Below the pieces are notes generated by a model, which ran no database searches, was not told the DNA's origin, and saw only the letters and a list, made by a program, of their open reading frames with translations. A DNA stretch of 64,000 nt from Ornithinimicrobium sufpigmenti (GTDB taxonomy: Bacteria; Actinomycetota; Actinomycetes; Actinomycetales; Dermatophilaceae), in NCBI RefSeq assembly GCF_004322775.1, contig NZ_CP036403.1, positions 2,542,001 to 2,606,000 of the forward strand. Direction: 5' to 3'. Within the stretch, counting starts at the first letter, position 1; each line of letters begins with the position of its first letter. The translations under genes were made by a program, and so were the position numbers. This document shows, in pieces, positions 25,707-34,630 of the stretch.

Positions 25707-26618
25707 ATGTCGTCATCACCGTCGTCGTCATCGCCGTCGCCGCACGCACCCTCCGACCCGTCCCGAGGCCTGGGAGCCCTGCTCTCCCCCGCCGAGCTGC
25801 AGGCGCTCCTCGTCGGTCCCGAGCAGGACCGCCCGGTGCTGGTGGACGTGCGATGGGCGCTCGGCGCCGGCACGGAGGCCAACCGGGCCGCATACCTGGA
25901 AGGCCACCTGCCGGGCGCGGTCTTCCTGGACCTGGAGAGCGCCCTGTCCGACCCGCTGCGCGAGGACGGCGCGGGCGGACGCCATCCCATGCCCTCCCGG
26001 GAGCGCGTGCAGAGCGCGCTGCGGGCCGCGGGCGTGCGACAGCACGGGGCAGTCGTCTTCTACGACGCCGACCGGAGCCTCGGCGCAGCCCGGGCCTGGT
26101 GGGTGGCCAGCTACTACGGGGTGCAGGCCGCGGTGCTCGACGGCGGGCTGGCCGCCTGGCAGACAGCCGGCCTGCCCGTGGTGCCCGGCGAGGTCGAGGC
26201 TGAGGAGGGGGACGTCGAGCTGGTGACCGGTGGGCGGGAGCTCCTGGACGCCGCCGGTGTCCAGGCGCACCTGGAGGCCGGCGGGCAGCTGATCGACGCG
26301 CGTCCGGCCGACCGCTACCGGGGCCAGAACGAGACCATCGACCCTGTCGCCGGCCACATCCCCGGGGCGCTGTCGTTGCCGGCCCTGTCGCTGGTGCCGG
26401 ACGGGCCCTTCGTCGACAGTGAGGGCCTGGTGCGGCGGCTGACCGAGGCAGGCGGCGTCACCGACCGGCCGACGGCGGTCTACTGCGGCTCCGGGGTGCA
26501 GGCCGCCCACCTCGCCCTGGCCCTGGAGGCGCACGGCGTCGGACCGCGGCCGGCCGTCTACGTGGGGTCCTGGAGCGACTGGATCAGCGACCTGTCGCGA
26601 CCTGTGGAGTCCGACTGA
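25707..26618 (+). CDS. sseA: thiosulfate/3-mercaptopyruvate sulfurtransferase
   Basis: The protein has 303 residues and two rhodanese domains. The N-terminal (inactive) domain runs ~25-150 (VLVDVRWALG to DGGLAAWQ). The C-terminal catalytic domain runs ~165-300, with active-site loop YCGSGVQAAHLALAL whose Cys carries the persulfide. It transfers sulfane sulfur to thiols or cyanide. The first ~20 residues are a Ser/Pro tract encoded by simple TCG/TCA/CCG repeats. ATG 25707 has TAGGGT (25695-25700) 6 nt upstream, so it is probably leaderless. Confidence 0.9.
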   Translation: MSSSPSSSSPSPHAPSDPSRGLGALLSPAELQALLVGPEQDRPVLVDVRWALGAGTEANRAAYLEGHLPGAVFLDLESALSDPLREDGAGGRHPMPSRERVQSALRAAGVRQHGAVVFYDADRSLGAARAWWVASYYGVQAAVLDGGLAAWQTAGLPVVPGEVEAEEGDVELVTGGRELLDAAGVQAHLEAGGQLIDARPADRYRGQNETIDPVAGHIPGALSLPALSLVPDGPFVDSEGLVRRLTEAGGVTDRPTAVYCGSGVQAAHLALALEAHGVGPRPAVYVGSWSDWISDLSRPVESD

Positions 26619-26631
26619 GCGCACGGCACGA

Positions 26632-26647
26632 GGGACCGGGTGGTCCC
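26632..26647. terminator. hairpin between convergent sulfurtransferase and PfpI genes
   Basis: GGGACC-GGGT-GGTCCC lies in the 73-bp convergent gap, flanked by further partial complementarity. It is a plausible bidirectional terminator without a U-tract. Confidence 0.4.
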
Positions 26648-26691
26648 GGCCCCTCGGCGTGGTGCGTCAGTGCCGCGTCCAGCGGCCTGGG

Positions 26692-27222
26692 TCAGGCCTG
26701 CTCGAAGACGTTGACCAGCTCGCGGTTGAAGGCGGGCAGGTCGTTCGGCGTGCGGCTGGAGACGAGGGTCCCGTCCACGACGACCTCCTCGTCCACCCAG
26801 GTCGCACCCGCGTTGCGCAGGTCGGTCTTGAGGGAGGGGTATGAGGTCATCGTCCGGCCCTGCAGGATGTCGGCGTCGGTCATGATCCAGGCACCGTGGC
26901 AGATGACGGCGATCGGCTTGCCCTCGGCGCCGAAGTGCCGGGTGAAGGCGACGGCATCCTCGTCCATGCGCAGCTTGTCGGCGTTGCCGGTGCCGCCGGG
27001 GAGAACGAGGGCGTCGTAGGAGGCGGGGTCGGCCTCTGACGCGGTCTTGTCCACGTCCTGCGTGTGGCCCTTCTTGCCCTCGACGCGCTCGCCGGAGGGG
27101 GCGATGAGGTGCGCGGTGCCTCCGGCCTCGACGACGGTCTCCCAGGGGCTGGTCAGCTCGCTGTCCTCGAAACCGTCGGTCAGCAGGAAGGCGATGGTCT
27201 TGCCGTTGAGTCGTTGCGTCAT
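26692..27222 (-). CDS. DJ-1/PfpI family protein
   Basis: This 176-residue DJ-1/PfpI protein has the nucleophilic elbow AVICHGAWIMTDADIL (Cys in CHG), the upstream acidic partner in DGFEDSELTSP, and LVLPGGTGNADKLR. Relatives are stress-induced deglycase/protease-like proteins (YhbO, GSP18). ATG 27222 is preceded by TAGCCT (27229-27234) 6 nt upstream, so it is probably leaderless. It converges with the sulfurtransferase gene. Confidence 0.88.
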   Translation of the reverse strand: MTQRLNGKTIAFLLTDGFEDSELTSPWETVVEAGGTAHLIAPSGERVEGKKGHTQDVDKTASEADPASYDALVLPGGTGNADKLRMDEDAVAFTRHFGAEGKPIAVICHGAWIMTDADILQGRTMTSYPSLKTDLRNAGATWVDEEVVVDGTLVSSRTPNDLPAFNRELVNVFEQA

Positions 27223-27348
27223 GCTTCCAGGCTAGGTGGCCACCCGGGTCGACGCAGGCCGGAGGGGGCCAGCGCCTCTCACACCGACCCCTCTGACGTC
27301 GACCCGCGTCACCCCGCCTGCACGGCACGGGACCGGACGACCGGCGGG

Positions 27349-28545
27349 TCAGCCGCCGGAGACGTCGAGCTCGGCCTGGGCGATCGCCGCCCGCTGCGGC
27401 CCGTCGAGCTCGCGGGACTCGAGCCACCGGTCGGGCAGCGCCACGACCCGGGCCGAGCCGGCCCGACCACGCTGCCCGTCGGCGGCCTCGCCGGGCCAGG
27501 CCTGGTCCAGGTCGAGGGTGGCGATGAGCGCGTCGAGGTCCGCCAGGGTGTTGACGAGGGCGAGCTGGTGGCGCAGCTGGCCACCGACACGGAAGCCCTT
27601 GGTGTACCAGGAGATGTGCTTGCGGATGTCGCGGCAGCCCTTGGCCTCGTCGCCGTGGAACTCGACGAGGAGCTCCGCGTGGCGGCGCAGCACACGGCAT
27701 ACCTCGGCCAGGGTGGGCTCGACCCGCACCCGGGAGCCGGCGAAGGCGGCGGCCAGGTCGGCGAAGAGCCACGGGCGGCCCAGGCAGCCGCGCCCCACCA
27801 CGACGCCGTCGCACCCGGTCTGCTCCACCATGCGCAGCGCGTCCTCCGCCGACCAGATGTCGCCGTTGCCGAGCACCGGGATGGTGGTGACGGCCTGCTT
27901 GAGCTCGGCGATGCGGCTCCAGTCGGCCTCGCCGGAGTAGGCCTGGGATGCGGTCCGGGCGTGGAGGGCCACCGCTGAGGCACCCTCCTCCTCGGCGATC
28001 CGCCCGGCGTCGAGGAAGGTCTCGTGGTCGGCGTCGACACCGACCCGCATCTTGACGGTCACCGGGATCTGCGCCGGTGCCGCCTCGCGGACCGCGGCGC
28101 GGACGATCCCGCGGAAGAGCTCGGTCTTCCACGGCAGTGCCGCTCCCCCGCCCTTGCGGGTGACCTTGGGCACGGGGCAGCCGAAGTTGAGGTCGACGTG
28201 GTCGGCGCGGTCCTCGTCGCGCAGCAGGCGCACGGCCGCGCCGACGGTGGCGGGGTCGACGCCGTAGAGCTGGATCGAGCGGGGCACCTCCTCCGGGCCG
28301 TGCTCGATGAGCTTCATGGTCACCGGGGTCCGTTCGACCAGGGCACGGGAGGTGATCATCTCGCTGACGTAGAGCGAGGTCGCGCCGCTGGCGCCGCCCG
28401 CGGCCAGTCCCTCGTCGCCATACTCGCGGCACAGCTGGCGGAAGGCCCGGTTGGTGATCCCTGCCATGGGCGCGAGCACGACCGGGGAGTCGATGGTGTG
28501 CGGGCCGATCTGCAGGGGCGGCAGGAGGGAGGTGAGGGTGCTCAT
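27349..28545 (-). CDS. dusB: tRNA-dihydrouridine synthase (DusB type)
   Basis: This 398-residue FMN TIM barrel reduces uridines in the tRNA D-loop. It shows LAPMAGITNRAFRQLCREYG, the active-site cysteine in VDLNFGCPVPKVTRKGGG, substrate-side VALHARTASQAYSG, the FMN phosphate loop IPVLGNGDI and GVVVGRGCLGRPWLF, and a helical tRNA-binding C-terminus (KHISWYTKG). The ATG overlaps the lysG stop (ATGA). Subfamily B is assigned by general resemblance only. Confidence 0.9.
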   Translation of the reverse strand: MSTLTSLLPPLQIGPHTIDSPVVLAPMAGITNRAFRQLCREYGDEGLAAGGASGATSLYVSEMITSRALVERTPVTMKLIEHGPEEVPRSIQLYGVDPATVGAAVRLLRDEDRADHVDLNFGCPVPKVTRKGGGAALPWKTELFRGIVRAAVREAAPAQIPVTVKMRVGVDADHETFLDAGRIAEEEGASAVALHARTASQAYSGEADWSRIAELKQAVTTIPVLGNGDIWSAEDALRMVEQTGCDGVVVGRGCLGRPWLFADLAAAFAGSRVRVEPTLAEVCRVLRRHAELLVEFHGDEAKGCRDIRKHISWYTKGFRVGGQLRHQLALVNTLADLDALIATLDLDQAWPGEAADGQRGRAGSARVVALPDRWLESRELDGPQRAAIAQAELDVSGG

Positions 28546-29480
28546 GACGCGTCGATTGTCCCATCCGGGACGACGTGCCTGGAATCGTGCGGGACCAGGA
28601 CCCTGCGGGCCTGCTCGAGGACGCAGTCGGAGAGCACCTCCAGGGTGCGCGAGGGCAGGCGCCAGGCGAGCCAGTGGAGAGGGACGTCGTGGTGGGGACG
28701 GCGCGACACCGGCACGAGCGCCCCCGCGGCGAGGTCCTCCCGGGCCCACGCGTCCGGCATCATGCCCCACCCCATCCCCAGCCGCACCGCCTCGGCGAAC
28801 TCCCTGCTGGAGCCGACGTAGGACGCGGGCGGGTCGATCTCCCTGCGCACCCACCGGCGCGCCACCCGGTGCTGCATCGTGTCCTTGCGGTCGAACCGCA
28901 CGATCGGTGCCCGGTCCAGGTCGGCGGCCCGGGCCCCGCGGGGTAGCCACCGCGCGCGGAAGCCGGGTGTGCAGACCGCCAGATAGCGCAGCGACCCCAG
29001 GGGGTGGATCCGGCACCCTGCCACGGGGGCCGGGTCGGCGGTGACGGCGGCCAGCGCCGCACCGGAGCGCACCAGGCCAGAGGCGTGCTCCTCGTCCTCG
29101 CGCACGATGTCGAGGGTGATGCCCAGCTGCTCCTGCGCCCGGGCGAGCCCGGGCAGGATCCAGGTGGCCAGGGAGTCGGCGTTGACGACGATCGGCACCA
29201 GTGGGTGTGCGGACGCACTCGCCTCGGGGACGAGCTCGGCCAAGGCGTCGTGGACCAGCAGGTCCCAGTGACCGGACAGCCGCAGCAGCACCTCCCCCGC
29301 CGCGGTCGCGGTGACCGGCTTGGCGCGGTCCACGACGACCTGGCCCACCGCCTGCTCCAGCGCCTTGATCCGCTGGGACACCGCCGAGGGCGTCACGTGC
29401 AGCCGTGACGCGGCCCGCTCGAAGGTCCCTTCATGGACCACTGCCGTGAGCGTGGACAGTGCCACGGGGTCCATCCGCAT
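28542..29480 (-). CDS. lysG: LysR-family regulator LysG/ArgP
   Basis: This 312-residue LysR regulator has an N-terminal winged HTH (FERAASRLHVTPSAVSQRIKALEQ) and a periplasmic-binding-protein-like effector domain. It is divergent from lysE, the classic LysG arrangement in which lysine, arginine or histidine binding turns on the exporter. ATG 29480 has TAGCAT (29487-29492) 6 nt upstream and is probably leaderless; Met 29474 is an alternative. The stop is coupled to dusB by a 4-nt overlap. Confidence 0.88.
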   Translation of the reverse strand: MRMDPVALSTLTAVVHEGTFERAASRLHVTPSAVSQRIKALEQAVGQVVVDRAKPVTATAAGEVLLRLSGHWDLLVHDALAELVPEASASAHPLVPIVVNADSLATWILPGLARAQEQLGITLDIVREDEEHASGLVRSGAALAAVTADPAPVAGCRIHPLGSLRYLAVCTPGFRARWLPRGARAADLDRAPIVRFDRKDTMQHRVARRWVRREIDPPASYVGSSREFAEAVRLGMGWGMMPDAWAREDLAAGALVPVSRRPHHDVPLHWLAWRLPSRTLEVLSDCVLEQARRVLVPHDSRHVVPDGTIDAS

Positions 29481-29562
29481 GAAGCGATGCTAAACGTCGC
29501 GCAGGATCGTTCATCGTCCTGATGCTGTTCGGAGGGGCCTAGCGGGGCTAACGTGGCCGCCC
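29481..29562. promoter_or_regulatory. divergent lysG/lysE promoter
   Basis: This 82-bp spacer has opposed -10 boxes: TAGCAT on the minus strand (29487-29492) for lysG and TAACGT (29549-29554) for lysE, each 6-8 nt from its start codon. A LysG binding site is expected between them. Confidence 0.6.
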
Positions 29563-30174
29563 GTGACCTTCTTCGGCGTCCTCCTGACCGGCTTCTTCAC
29601 CGGCCTGGGACTCATCGTGGCCATCGGGGCGCAGAACGCCTACCTGCTGCGGCAGGGGCTGCGTCGCGCTCCGGTCGCCCCTCTGGTCCTGCTCTGCACC
29701 GTGGCCGACGCCGCGCTGGCCTTCCTCGCGGTGCTCGGCATCGGCGCGATCGTCGCCGCATGGCCGCCCTTCCTGGACGTGGCCCGCTGGGGCGGTGGCC
29801 TGTTCATCATCGGCTACGGCGTGCACGCCGCCTGGCGGGCCCTGCGCCCGACCGAGGCGCTTACCGCCGAGGGTCGGGGGGTCGGTTCGGTCCGCAGGTC
29901 CGTGGCCACGATGGCTGCCCTGACCTTCCTCAACCCGCACGTCTACCTCGACATGACGCTCGTCGGCAGCATCGCCAACACCCACGGCCCCGACGGGCGT
30001 TGGTGGTTCTACGGCGGCATGGTGACCGCGAGCGCGGTGTGGTTCAGCTCCCTCGGGTTCGGGGCACGCCGTCTGGCGCCGCTCTTCGCCCGGCCCCGGG
30101 CCTGGCAGCTGCTGGACGCCGGGATCGCCGTGGTCATGGTCGCCATCGGGCTGAGCCTCATCCTCAGCGCCTGA
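29563..30174 (+). CDS. lysE: LysE-family basic amino acid exporter
   Basis: This 203-residue inner-membrane exporter has about six hydrophobic segments. The LysE signature GLGLIVAIGAQNAYLLRQGL sits in the first helices, and AALTFLNPHVYLDMTLVGS is the conserved Asn-Pro region. It exports L-lysine/L-arginine under LysG control. The GTG at 29563 is 8 nt after TAACGT, fitting a leaderless mRNA. Confidence 0.92.
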   Translation: MTFFGVLLTGFFTGLGLIVAIGAQNAYLLRQGLRRAPVAPLVLLCTVADAALAFLAVLGIGAIVAAWPPFLDVARWGGGLFIIGYGVHAAWRALRPTEALTAEGRGVGSVRRSVATMAALTFLNPHVYLDMTLVGSIANTHGPDGRWWFYGGMVTASAVWFSSLGFGARRLAPLFARPRAWQLLDAGIAVVMVAIGLSLILSA

Positions 30175-30227
30175 GTGCGGCCTGACGCCGAACGCGAGTG
30201 GCGACGCGTGGGGGGTCGTTGCCCGGG

Positions 30228-31064
30228 TCAGTCGCCGGCCACCAGGAAGGCCCAACGGCCGGAGGCGTCGACCCCGACGCGCCAGCCGGTGTAGCCGATC
30301 CCGGAGCTGCGCATGAGGTCGACCTCCTCCTGGCTGTAGAGCCCGGTGTCCGCCAGTCGCGCCCAGTCCTGCTCGGTCTCCAGCTCTGCAGGCCAGCGGT
30401 ACGGCGCGTCCGGCGCGTCCTGGCCGGGCTCGAAGCGGGTGAGGAGGGTGGCGGCAGCGGCCGCGCGGTCCGCACCCTCCTCGCCGGAGAACGCCTCCTG
30501 CGGGCTGACCACCCCGAAGGACAGGTGGGTCTCGTCGCGCTCGGCCAGGGCAGCCAGACCGGCCAGGTCGCAGGCCGCGGCCAGCTCGAGCACCTCGCTC
30601 GCCCCTGCCACCGTCGCCTCGGGCAGGCCCTCGGCCAGGAGCACCGGGTCGGGGTATGCCGTGCTGCACGGGTCGACCGGTCCGGGCGGCGGTGTGTCCT
30701 CGGTGGCGGTGTCGTTGGCCGTCGTCGCCGTCCCCGGGTCCTCGGTGGCCGTCCCGTCCTCGGTCGGCTCCTCCGTGACCTCGTCGGTGCCCACATCGTC
30801 GGTGCCCACGTCGTCGACCGAGGTGACTGCCGGCCCGGTCGGCTGCTCGGCGGGACCGGGGAAGGCGTCGGGGCCGGAGAGCAGTCCCCCGCCGAGCCAC
30901 ATACCGCCGACGAGCACTCCGGCCGCCGCCAGTCCGCCGACGGCCTGCACCGTCTGCCGACGCCGGCGCACCACCCGCCCCTGGGCCCACACCTGCTCCG
31001 CGAGATCGACCTGCGGGTCCGCACCTGCGGCGCGGTCGAGGGCATCCCTGAGGTTCTCGTTCAT
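30228..31064 (-). CDS. membrane-anchored putative anti-sigma regulator
   Basis: The protein has 278 residues. The cytosolic N-terminus (~1-40, MNENLRDALDRAAG) is followed by one transmembrane helix (~41-62), then an extracytoplasmic Thr/Glu/Asp-rich linker (~65-125, repeats of TEDGTATEDPGT type). The C-terminal domain begins around DPCSTAYPDP and ends GWRVGVDASGRWAFLVAGD. The start ATG 31064 overlaps the sigma stop (ATGA). No HHCC zinc motif is seen, so the anti-sigma role rests on context and topology. It is the organisational twin of 12926-14482 with a different output domain. Confidence 0.68.
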   Translation of the reverse strand: MNENLRDALDRAAGADPQVDLAEQVWAQGRVVRRRRQTVQAVGGLAAAGVLVGGMWLGGGLLSGPDAFPGPAEQPTGPAVTSVDDVGTDDVGTDEVTEEPTEDGTATEDPGTATTANDTATEDTPPPGPVDPCSTAYPDPVLLAEGLPEATVAGASEVLELAAACDLAGLAALAERDETHLSFGVVSPQEAFSGEEGADRAAAAATLLTRFEPGQDAPDAPYRWPAELETEQDWARLADTGLYSQEEVDLMRSSGIGYTGWRVGVDASGRWAFLVAGD

Positions 31065-31600
31065 CGCTCTCCTCCCCCGGCCCGGCTGCTGCCGGCCACC
31101 TCCGGCATCAACGCCCTCAGCTTCTGCAGCGCCTTGCTGGCCTGGCTCTTCACCGTGCCGGTGCTGCACCCCAGCGCGTCGGCGATGTCGGCCTCCGAGA
31201 GGTCCTCGAAGTAGCGCAGCACGATGACCGCACGCTGCCGGGGCGGCAGCTCGGCCAAGGCCTGTCGCACCTGTGACCCGTCGACCCAGGCGTCCACCTC
31301 TGCCGGGGCGGTCTCGCTGTCGAGCAGGTCCGGCTCCCCGGCCTGCACGGCATACGGGACCTCCCTGCCCCACTTGCGCCAGCGGGAGACCGCGTCGCGG
31401 TAGAGGATGCGGCGCACGTACGCGTCAGGTGAACCCTCGCGCACGCTCTCCCAGCGGGAGGCGAGCTTGACCAGGGCGTCCTGGACGAGGTCCTCCGCCG
31501 CGTGGTGGTCGCCGCAGTAGAGCCGTGCGGCCCGGATCAGCTGGTGCTGCCGGGCCCGCACGAACTCCACGAACTCGGCGTCCGCTGGCGTGGCACTCAT
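31061..31600 (-). CDS. SigE-family ECF RNA polymerase sigma factor
   Basis: The protein has 179 residues. Region 2 is HQLIRAARLYCGDHHAAEDL. Region 4 is ELPPRQRAVIVLRYFEDLSE followed by DALGCSTGTVKSQASKAL, the recognition helix. It is nearly superimposable in organisation on the sigma factor at 14479-14982, so the two are paralogues or close family members. It is coupled to its membrane partner by a 4-nt overlap. The ATG at 31600 has only a weak Shine-Dalgarno. Confidence 0.88.
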   Translation of the reverse strand: MSATPADAEFVEFVRARQHQLIRAARLYCGDHHAAEDLVQDALVKLASRWESVREGSPDAYVRRILYRDAVSRWRKWGREVPYAVQAGEPDLLDSETAPAEVDAWVDGSQVRQALAELPPRQRAVIVLRYFEDLSEADIADALGCSTGTVKSQASKALQKLRALMPEVAGSSRAGGGER

Positions 31601-31700
31601 GCCTGGTGAACGCTCGGAGGTGCCTGCGGGGTTGCCTTCGGCCGGTCAGAGATCTGCGCAGCGGGCAGGTGTGCGATCAGGCTCGGCCGGGGGTATGCGG

Positions 31701-33101
31701 TCAGGCCCCGACCAGGCGTTGGGCGAGGTAGCCCTCGACCTGGTCCAGCGCCACCCGCTCCTGGCTCATCGAGTCGCGGTCGCGGATGGTGACGGCGTGG
31801 TCGTCGAGGGTGTCGAAGTCGACGGTCACGCAGTAGGGGGTGCCGATCTCGTCCTGGCGCCGGTAGCGCTTGCCGATGGCGCCCGCGTCGTCGACGTCCA
31901 CCATCCAGTGCTGGCGCAACCGGGCGGCCAGGTCCTTGGCCTTCGGGGTCAGGTCGGCGTTGCGCGACAGCGGCAGCACCGCGACCTTGATCGGCGCCAG
32001 GCGCGGGTCCAGCCGCAGCACCACGCGCTTGTCGACCCCGCCCTTGGTGTTGGGGGCCTCGTCCTCGGCGTAGGCGTCGACGAGGAAGGTCATCACCGAG
32101 CGCCCCAGGCCGGCCGCCGGCTCGATGACGTAGGGCGTGTAGCGCTCCCCGCTGGCCTGGTCGAAGAAGCTCAGCTCCTGGCCCGAGTGCTGGCTGTGCG
32201 TGCTGAGGTCGAAGTCGGTCCGGTTGGCGATGCCCTCGAGCTCGCCCCACTCCGAGCCGGTGAAGTTGAAGCGGTACTCGATGTCGACGGTCCGCTTGGA
32301 GTAGTGCGAGAGCTTCTCCTGCGGGTGCTCGTAGTGGCGCAGGTTGTCCGGGTTGATGCCGAGGTCGGTGTACCAGCGGGTGCGCTCGGCGAGCCAGTAC
32401 TCGTGCCACTCCTCGTCCTCACCCGGCTTGACGAAGAACTCCATCTCCATCTGCTCGAACTCGCGGGTCCGGAAGATGAAGTTGCCCGGCGTGATCTCGT
32501 TGCGGAACGACTTGCCCGTCTGGGCGATGCCGAACGGCGGCTTCTTGCGCGAGGTGCCCAGCACCTGGGCGAAGTTGACGAAGATGCCCTGCGCGGTCTC
32601 CGGGCGCAGGTAGTGCAGGCCCGACTCGTCCTCGACCGGGCCGAGGAAGGTCTTGAGCATCATGTTGAACTCACGCGGCTCGGTCCAGGCCTTGTTGCCG
32701 CAGCTGGGGCAGTTGATCTCGTCCAGGCCGACGTCGTCGGGGTCGACCTCTCGGCCCTTCTTGGCCGCCTTGTCCGCGACCGCCTCCTGCAGGTGGTCCA
32801 CCCGGAAGCGCTTGTGGCAGGACTGGCACTCGGTCAGGGGGTCGGAGAACTCACCGACGTGACCGGAGGCGACCCACACCTGACGCGGCAGGATGATCGA
32901 GGAGTCCAGGCCCACGACGTCGTCGCGCATCTGCACCATCGAGCGCCACCACTGGCGCTTGATGTTCTCCTTCAGCGCCGTGCCGAGAGGTCCGTAGTCC
33001 CAGGCCGAGCGGGTCCCGCCGTAGATCTCTCCGGCGGGGAAGACGAAGCCACGACGCTTGCACAGGGATACGACCGTGTCGACGGTGGAGGAGGGAGCCA
33101 T
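31701..33101 (-). CDS. glyS: glycyl-tRNA synthetase (dimeric type)
   Basis: This 466-residue class II synthetase charges tRNA-Gly. Motif 2 is visible as [20 protein letters not shown] and motif 3 as [19 protein letters not shown]. The early segment [16 protein letters not shown] matches bacterial/eukaryotic-type alpha2 enzymes, and a four-cysteine zinc site lies in an insertion (ECQSC and NCPSC). ATG 33101 follows TAGACT (33109-33114) by 7 nt, so it is probably leaderless. Confidence 0.95.
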   Translation of the reverse strand: MAPSSTVDTVVSLCKRRGFVFPAGEIYGGTRSAWDYGPLGTALKENIKRQWWRSMVQMRDDVVGLDSSIILPRQVWVASGHVGEFSDPLTECQSCHKRFRVDHLQEAVADKAAKKGREVDPDDVGLDEINCPSCGNKAWTEPREFNMMLKTFLGPVEDESGLHYLRPETAQGIFVNFAQVLGTSRKKPPFGIAQTGKSFRNEITPGNFIFRTREFEQMEMEFFVKPGEDEEWHEYWLAERTRWYTDLGINPDNLRHYEHPQEKLSHYSKRTVDIEYRFNFTGSEWGELEGIANRTDFDLSTHSQHSGQELSFFDQASGERYTPYVIEPAAGLGRSVMTFLVDAYAEDEAPNTKGGVDKRVVLRLDPRLAPIKVAVLPLSRNADLTPKAKDLAARLRQHWMVDVDDAGAIGKRYRRQDEIGTPYCVTVDFDTLDDHAVTIRDRDSMSQERVALDQVEGYLAQRLVGA

Positions 33102-33157
33102 GCTGGCCAGTCTAAGCAGGGTGCCGGGTCGGCTCGGACCCGGTTTAGGCTGGTCCG

Positions 33158-33487
33158 GTGTCCACCCCCCACCCTTCACCCGAAGCCTCCCCTGCCCCAG
33201 GCCCGGGCCCGATGCGTCGGCGCGTCGAGCAGGCGAGCCGGCCGCTCCTGGAGCGGCTGGCGAAGCTGCCGGTGTGGCTGCCGTTCCTGCTGCTGCTGGT
33301 GCTGGTGCTGGTCGGCGGCTTCCTCGGGGGCCCGGTCGGCTGGGTCATGGTCGTGGCGGCTCTGCTGTTCATCCTCTGGCTGCTCTACCTCTCCTGGCCC
33401 CGGCTCACGCCGGTGGAGCGCCTCATGCGCATCGCCGTGCTGGTGATCTTCGTCGCCGTCGCCGTGACGCAGATCCTGCCGCGCTAG
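33158..33487 (+). CDS. DUF6703-type small membrane protein
   Basis: The protein has 109 residues. The N-terminus is Pro-rich and cytosolic (~1-35), followed by three hydrophobic segments ([48 protein letters not shown]). It is commonly found divergent from glyS in actinobacteria, which supports it as a real conserved gene; the role is unknown. GTG 33158 lies 6 nt after TAGGCT (33146-33151), a leaderless arrangement. Confidence 0.75.
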   Translation: MSTPHPSPEASPAPGPGPMRRRVEQASRPLLERLAKLPVWLPFLLLLVLVLVGGFLGGPVGWVMVVAALLFILWLLYLSWPRLTPVERLMRIAVLVIFVAVAVTQILPR

Positions 33488-33503
33488 TCGCCCTCGCCGC
33501 GAC

Positions 33504-33567
33504 CGCGCCACACTTGCGGACACTCGCTGCTGTCGCAACGGTAGCGAGGAGCTGGAACCGTGGCGCG
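33504..33567. repeat. nested palindromic element, downstream copy (E1)
   Basis: This 64-bp element has outer arms CGCGCCAC/GTGGCGCG (8 bp) and an inner stem CTCGCT/AGCGAG around 14 nt, with symmetrical 11-nt spacers. It sits 22 bp beyond the stop of the DUF559 gene. The left portion matches the upstream copy at 34631-34700 (shared GCGACCGNGCCACAC, then TG and GACA), in the same orientation. Confidence 0.75.
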
Positions 33568-33589
33568 CTGCCGGCCGGGACCAGGGCGG

Positions 33590-34531
33590 CTAGGTCCGGC
33601 GCCCTCGCGACGACATCCGCGCCGCGGCCTCGACGAGCTCCCTGATCACCTCGGGCCGGTAGAGCTGAGCCCAGGTGATCCGGGCCACGCCGTAGCCCAG
33701 CCGCCGGATGCGGTCCTCGCGGGCCTTCTCCCGCACGAGCGACTCCCGCCCGGCCGCGTCCTCGTACTTCACCGCCCCGTCGAACTCCACCACGACGCCG
33801 AGATCCGGAAGGTAGAAGTCCACCCGGGCGACGAACTCACCGTCGTCCGTGATGACGCACTGCGGGCGGACACGGTAGCCAAGCAGGAGCAGGATGACGC
33901 GCAGGCCACTCTCGCCGATCGACTCGGCCGACGGGTCCGCGCGGTGGACGACCTGTCGCGCACGCGGCGTCCCCGTCGCCCCGGCCAGGTCCCGCAGCCC
34001 CTCCTCGAGCTGTGCCCTGCTGACCACCCTGGCCCGCAGTGCGGCGTCGGCCAGTCCTTGGGCGCCGATCTGGCTGCAGGACATGATCGCGCCGAGGACC
34101 GCCGCCACCGGCCCGACGCTCCACACGCCGCCCACCTGCCGGAAGCCGGCGCGCTCACCCGGGCACCGGTGCACCGTGAAGGCGTCCCGACGACGGCCGT
34201 GGCCCGACCCGGACCGTCTCGTCACGTGCACCATCTCGAGGTCGCTGGCCAGCAGCGGCAGCCCCAGCAGCACCGCAGCGCTCTGGTGGCTGGCAGCCAG
34301 GGTGGCGGGTGAGGTGGCCAGCACCGCCCGCAGCCGAAGCCGGTGCGCCTCCTCCGGGTCGGCCCGGGCCAGGCGCGCCGAGTCGGCGTAGCCACCTCGG
34401 CACACACGAGTCAGGGTCCCTGTCGCCCGTAGCCGCCGCAGGTCCGTGGGCCCCAGCCCGAGGTGCTCCGCCGCGGCCGCGGCCGAGAGCGCACCGCCAT
34501 GGGCGTCGAGATAGGCCCGGAGCAGCGACAT
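33590..34531 (-). CDS. AbiEi-like antitoxin-domain / DUF559 endonuclease-fold protein
   Basis: This 313-residue protein is common in actinobacteria. The N-terminal ~70 residues form a winged-helix AbiEi-type domain (SAAAAAEHLGLGPTDLRRL). The middle is AbiEi C-like. The C-terminal ~110 residues are a DUF559, Vsr/PD-(D/E)XK-like fold, with FVARVDFYLPDLGVVVEFDG and KAREDRIRRLGYGVARITW giving the Asp/Glu and basic residues expected of a nuclease core. No cognate AbiEii toxin lies next to it. Start ATG 34531. Two related nested palindromes flank the gene at 33504-33567 and 34631-34700, which suggests a mobile or self-linked unit. Confidence 0.8.
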   Translation of the reverse strand: MSLLRAYLDAHGGALSAAAAAEHLGLGPTDLRRLRATGTLTRVCRGGYADSARLARADPEEAHRLRLRAVLATSPATLAASHQSAAVLLGLPLLASDLEMVHVTRRSGSGHGRRRDAFTVHRCPGERAGFRQVGGVWSVGPVAAVLGAIMSCSQIGAQGLADAALRARVVSRAQLEEGLRDLAGATGTPRARQVVHRADPSAESIGESGLRVILLLLGYRVRPQCVITDDGEFVARVDFYLPDLGVVVEFDGAVKYEDAAGRESLVREKAREDRIRRLGYGVARITWAQLYRPEVIRELVEAAARMSSRGRRT

Positions 34532-34601
34532 GGACCACAGCGTGGCCCAGCCAGCGGGTTCAGCGCCCGGCATCGGCACATCCCTGTGGAAAACTCTGAC
34601 G

Positions 34602-34621
34602 CCTGCTCGCTCCGGAGCAGG
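34602..34621. repeat. small hairpin upstream of DUF559 gene
   Basis: CCTGCTC / GAGCAGG, 7-bp arms with a 6-nt loop, lies between the DUF559 start and the upstream nested palindrome. It may belong to the same structured unit. Confidence 0.4.
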
Positions 34622-34630
34622 TGTGGTCGC

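Noticed and set aside
34586..34594. DnaA-box-like TGTGGAAAA
   Set aside because: A single imperfect 9-mer with no cluster, far from any dnaA/dnaN context.
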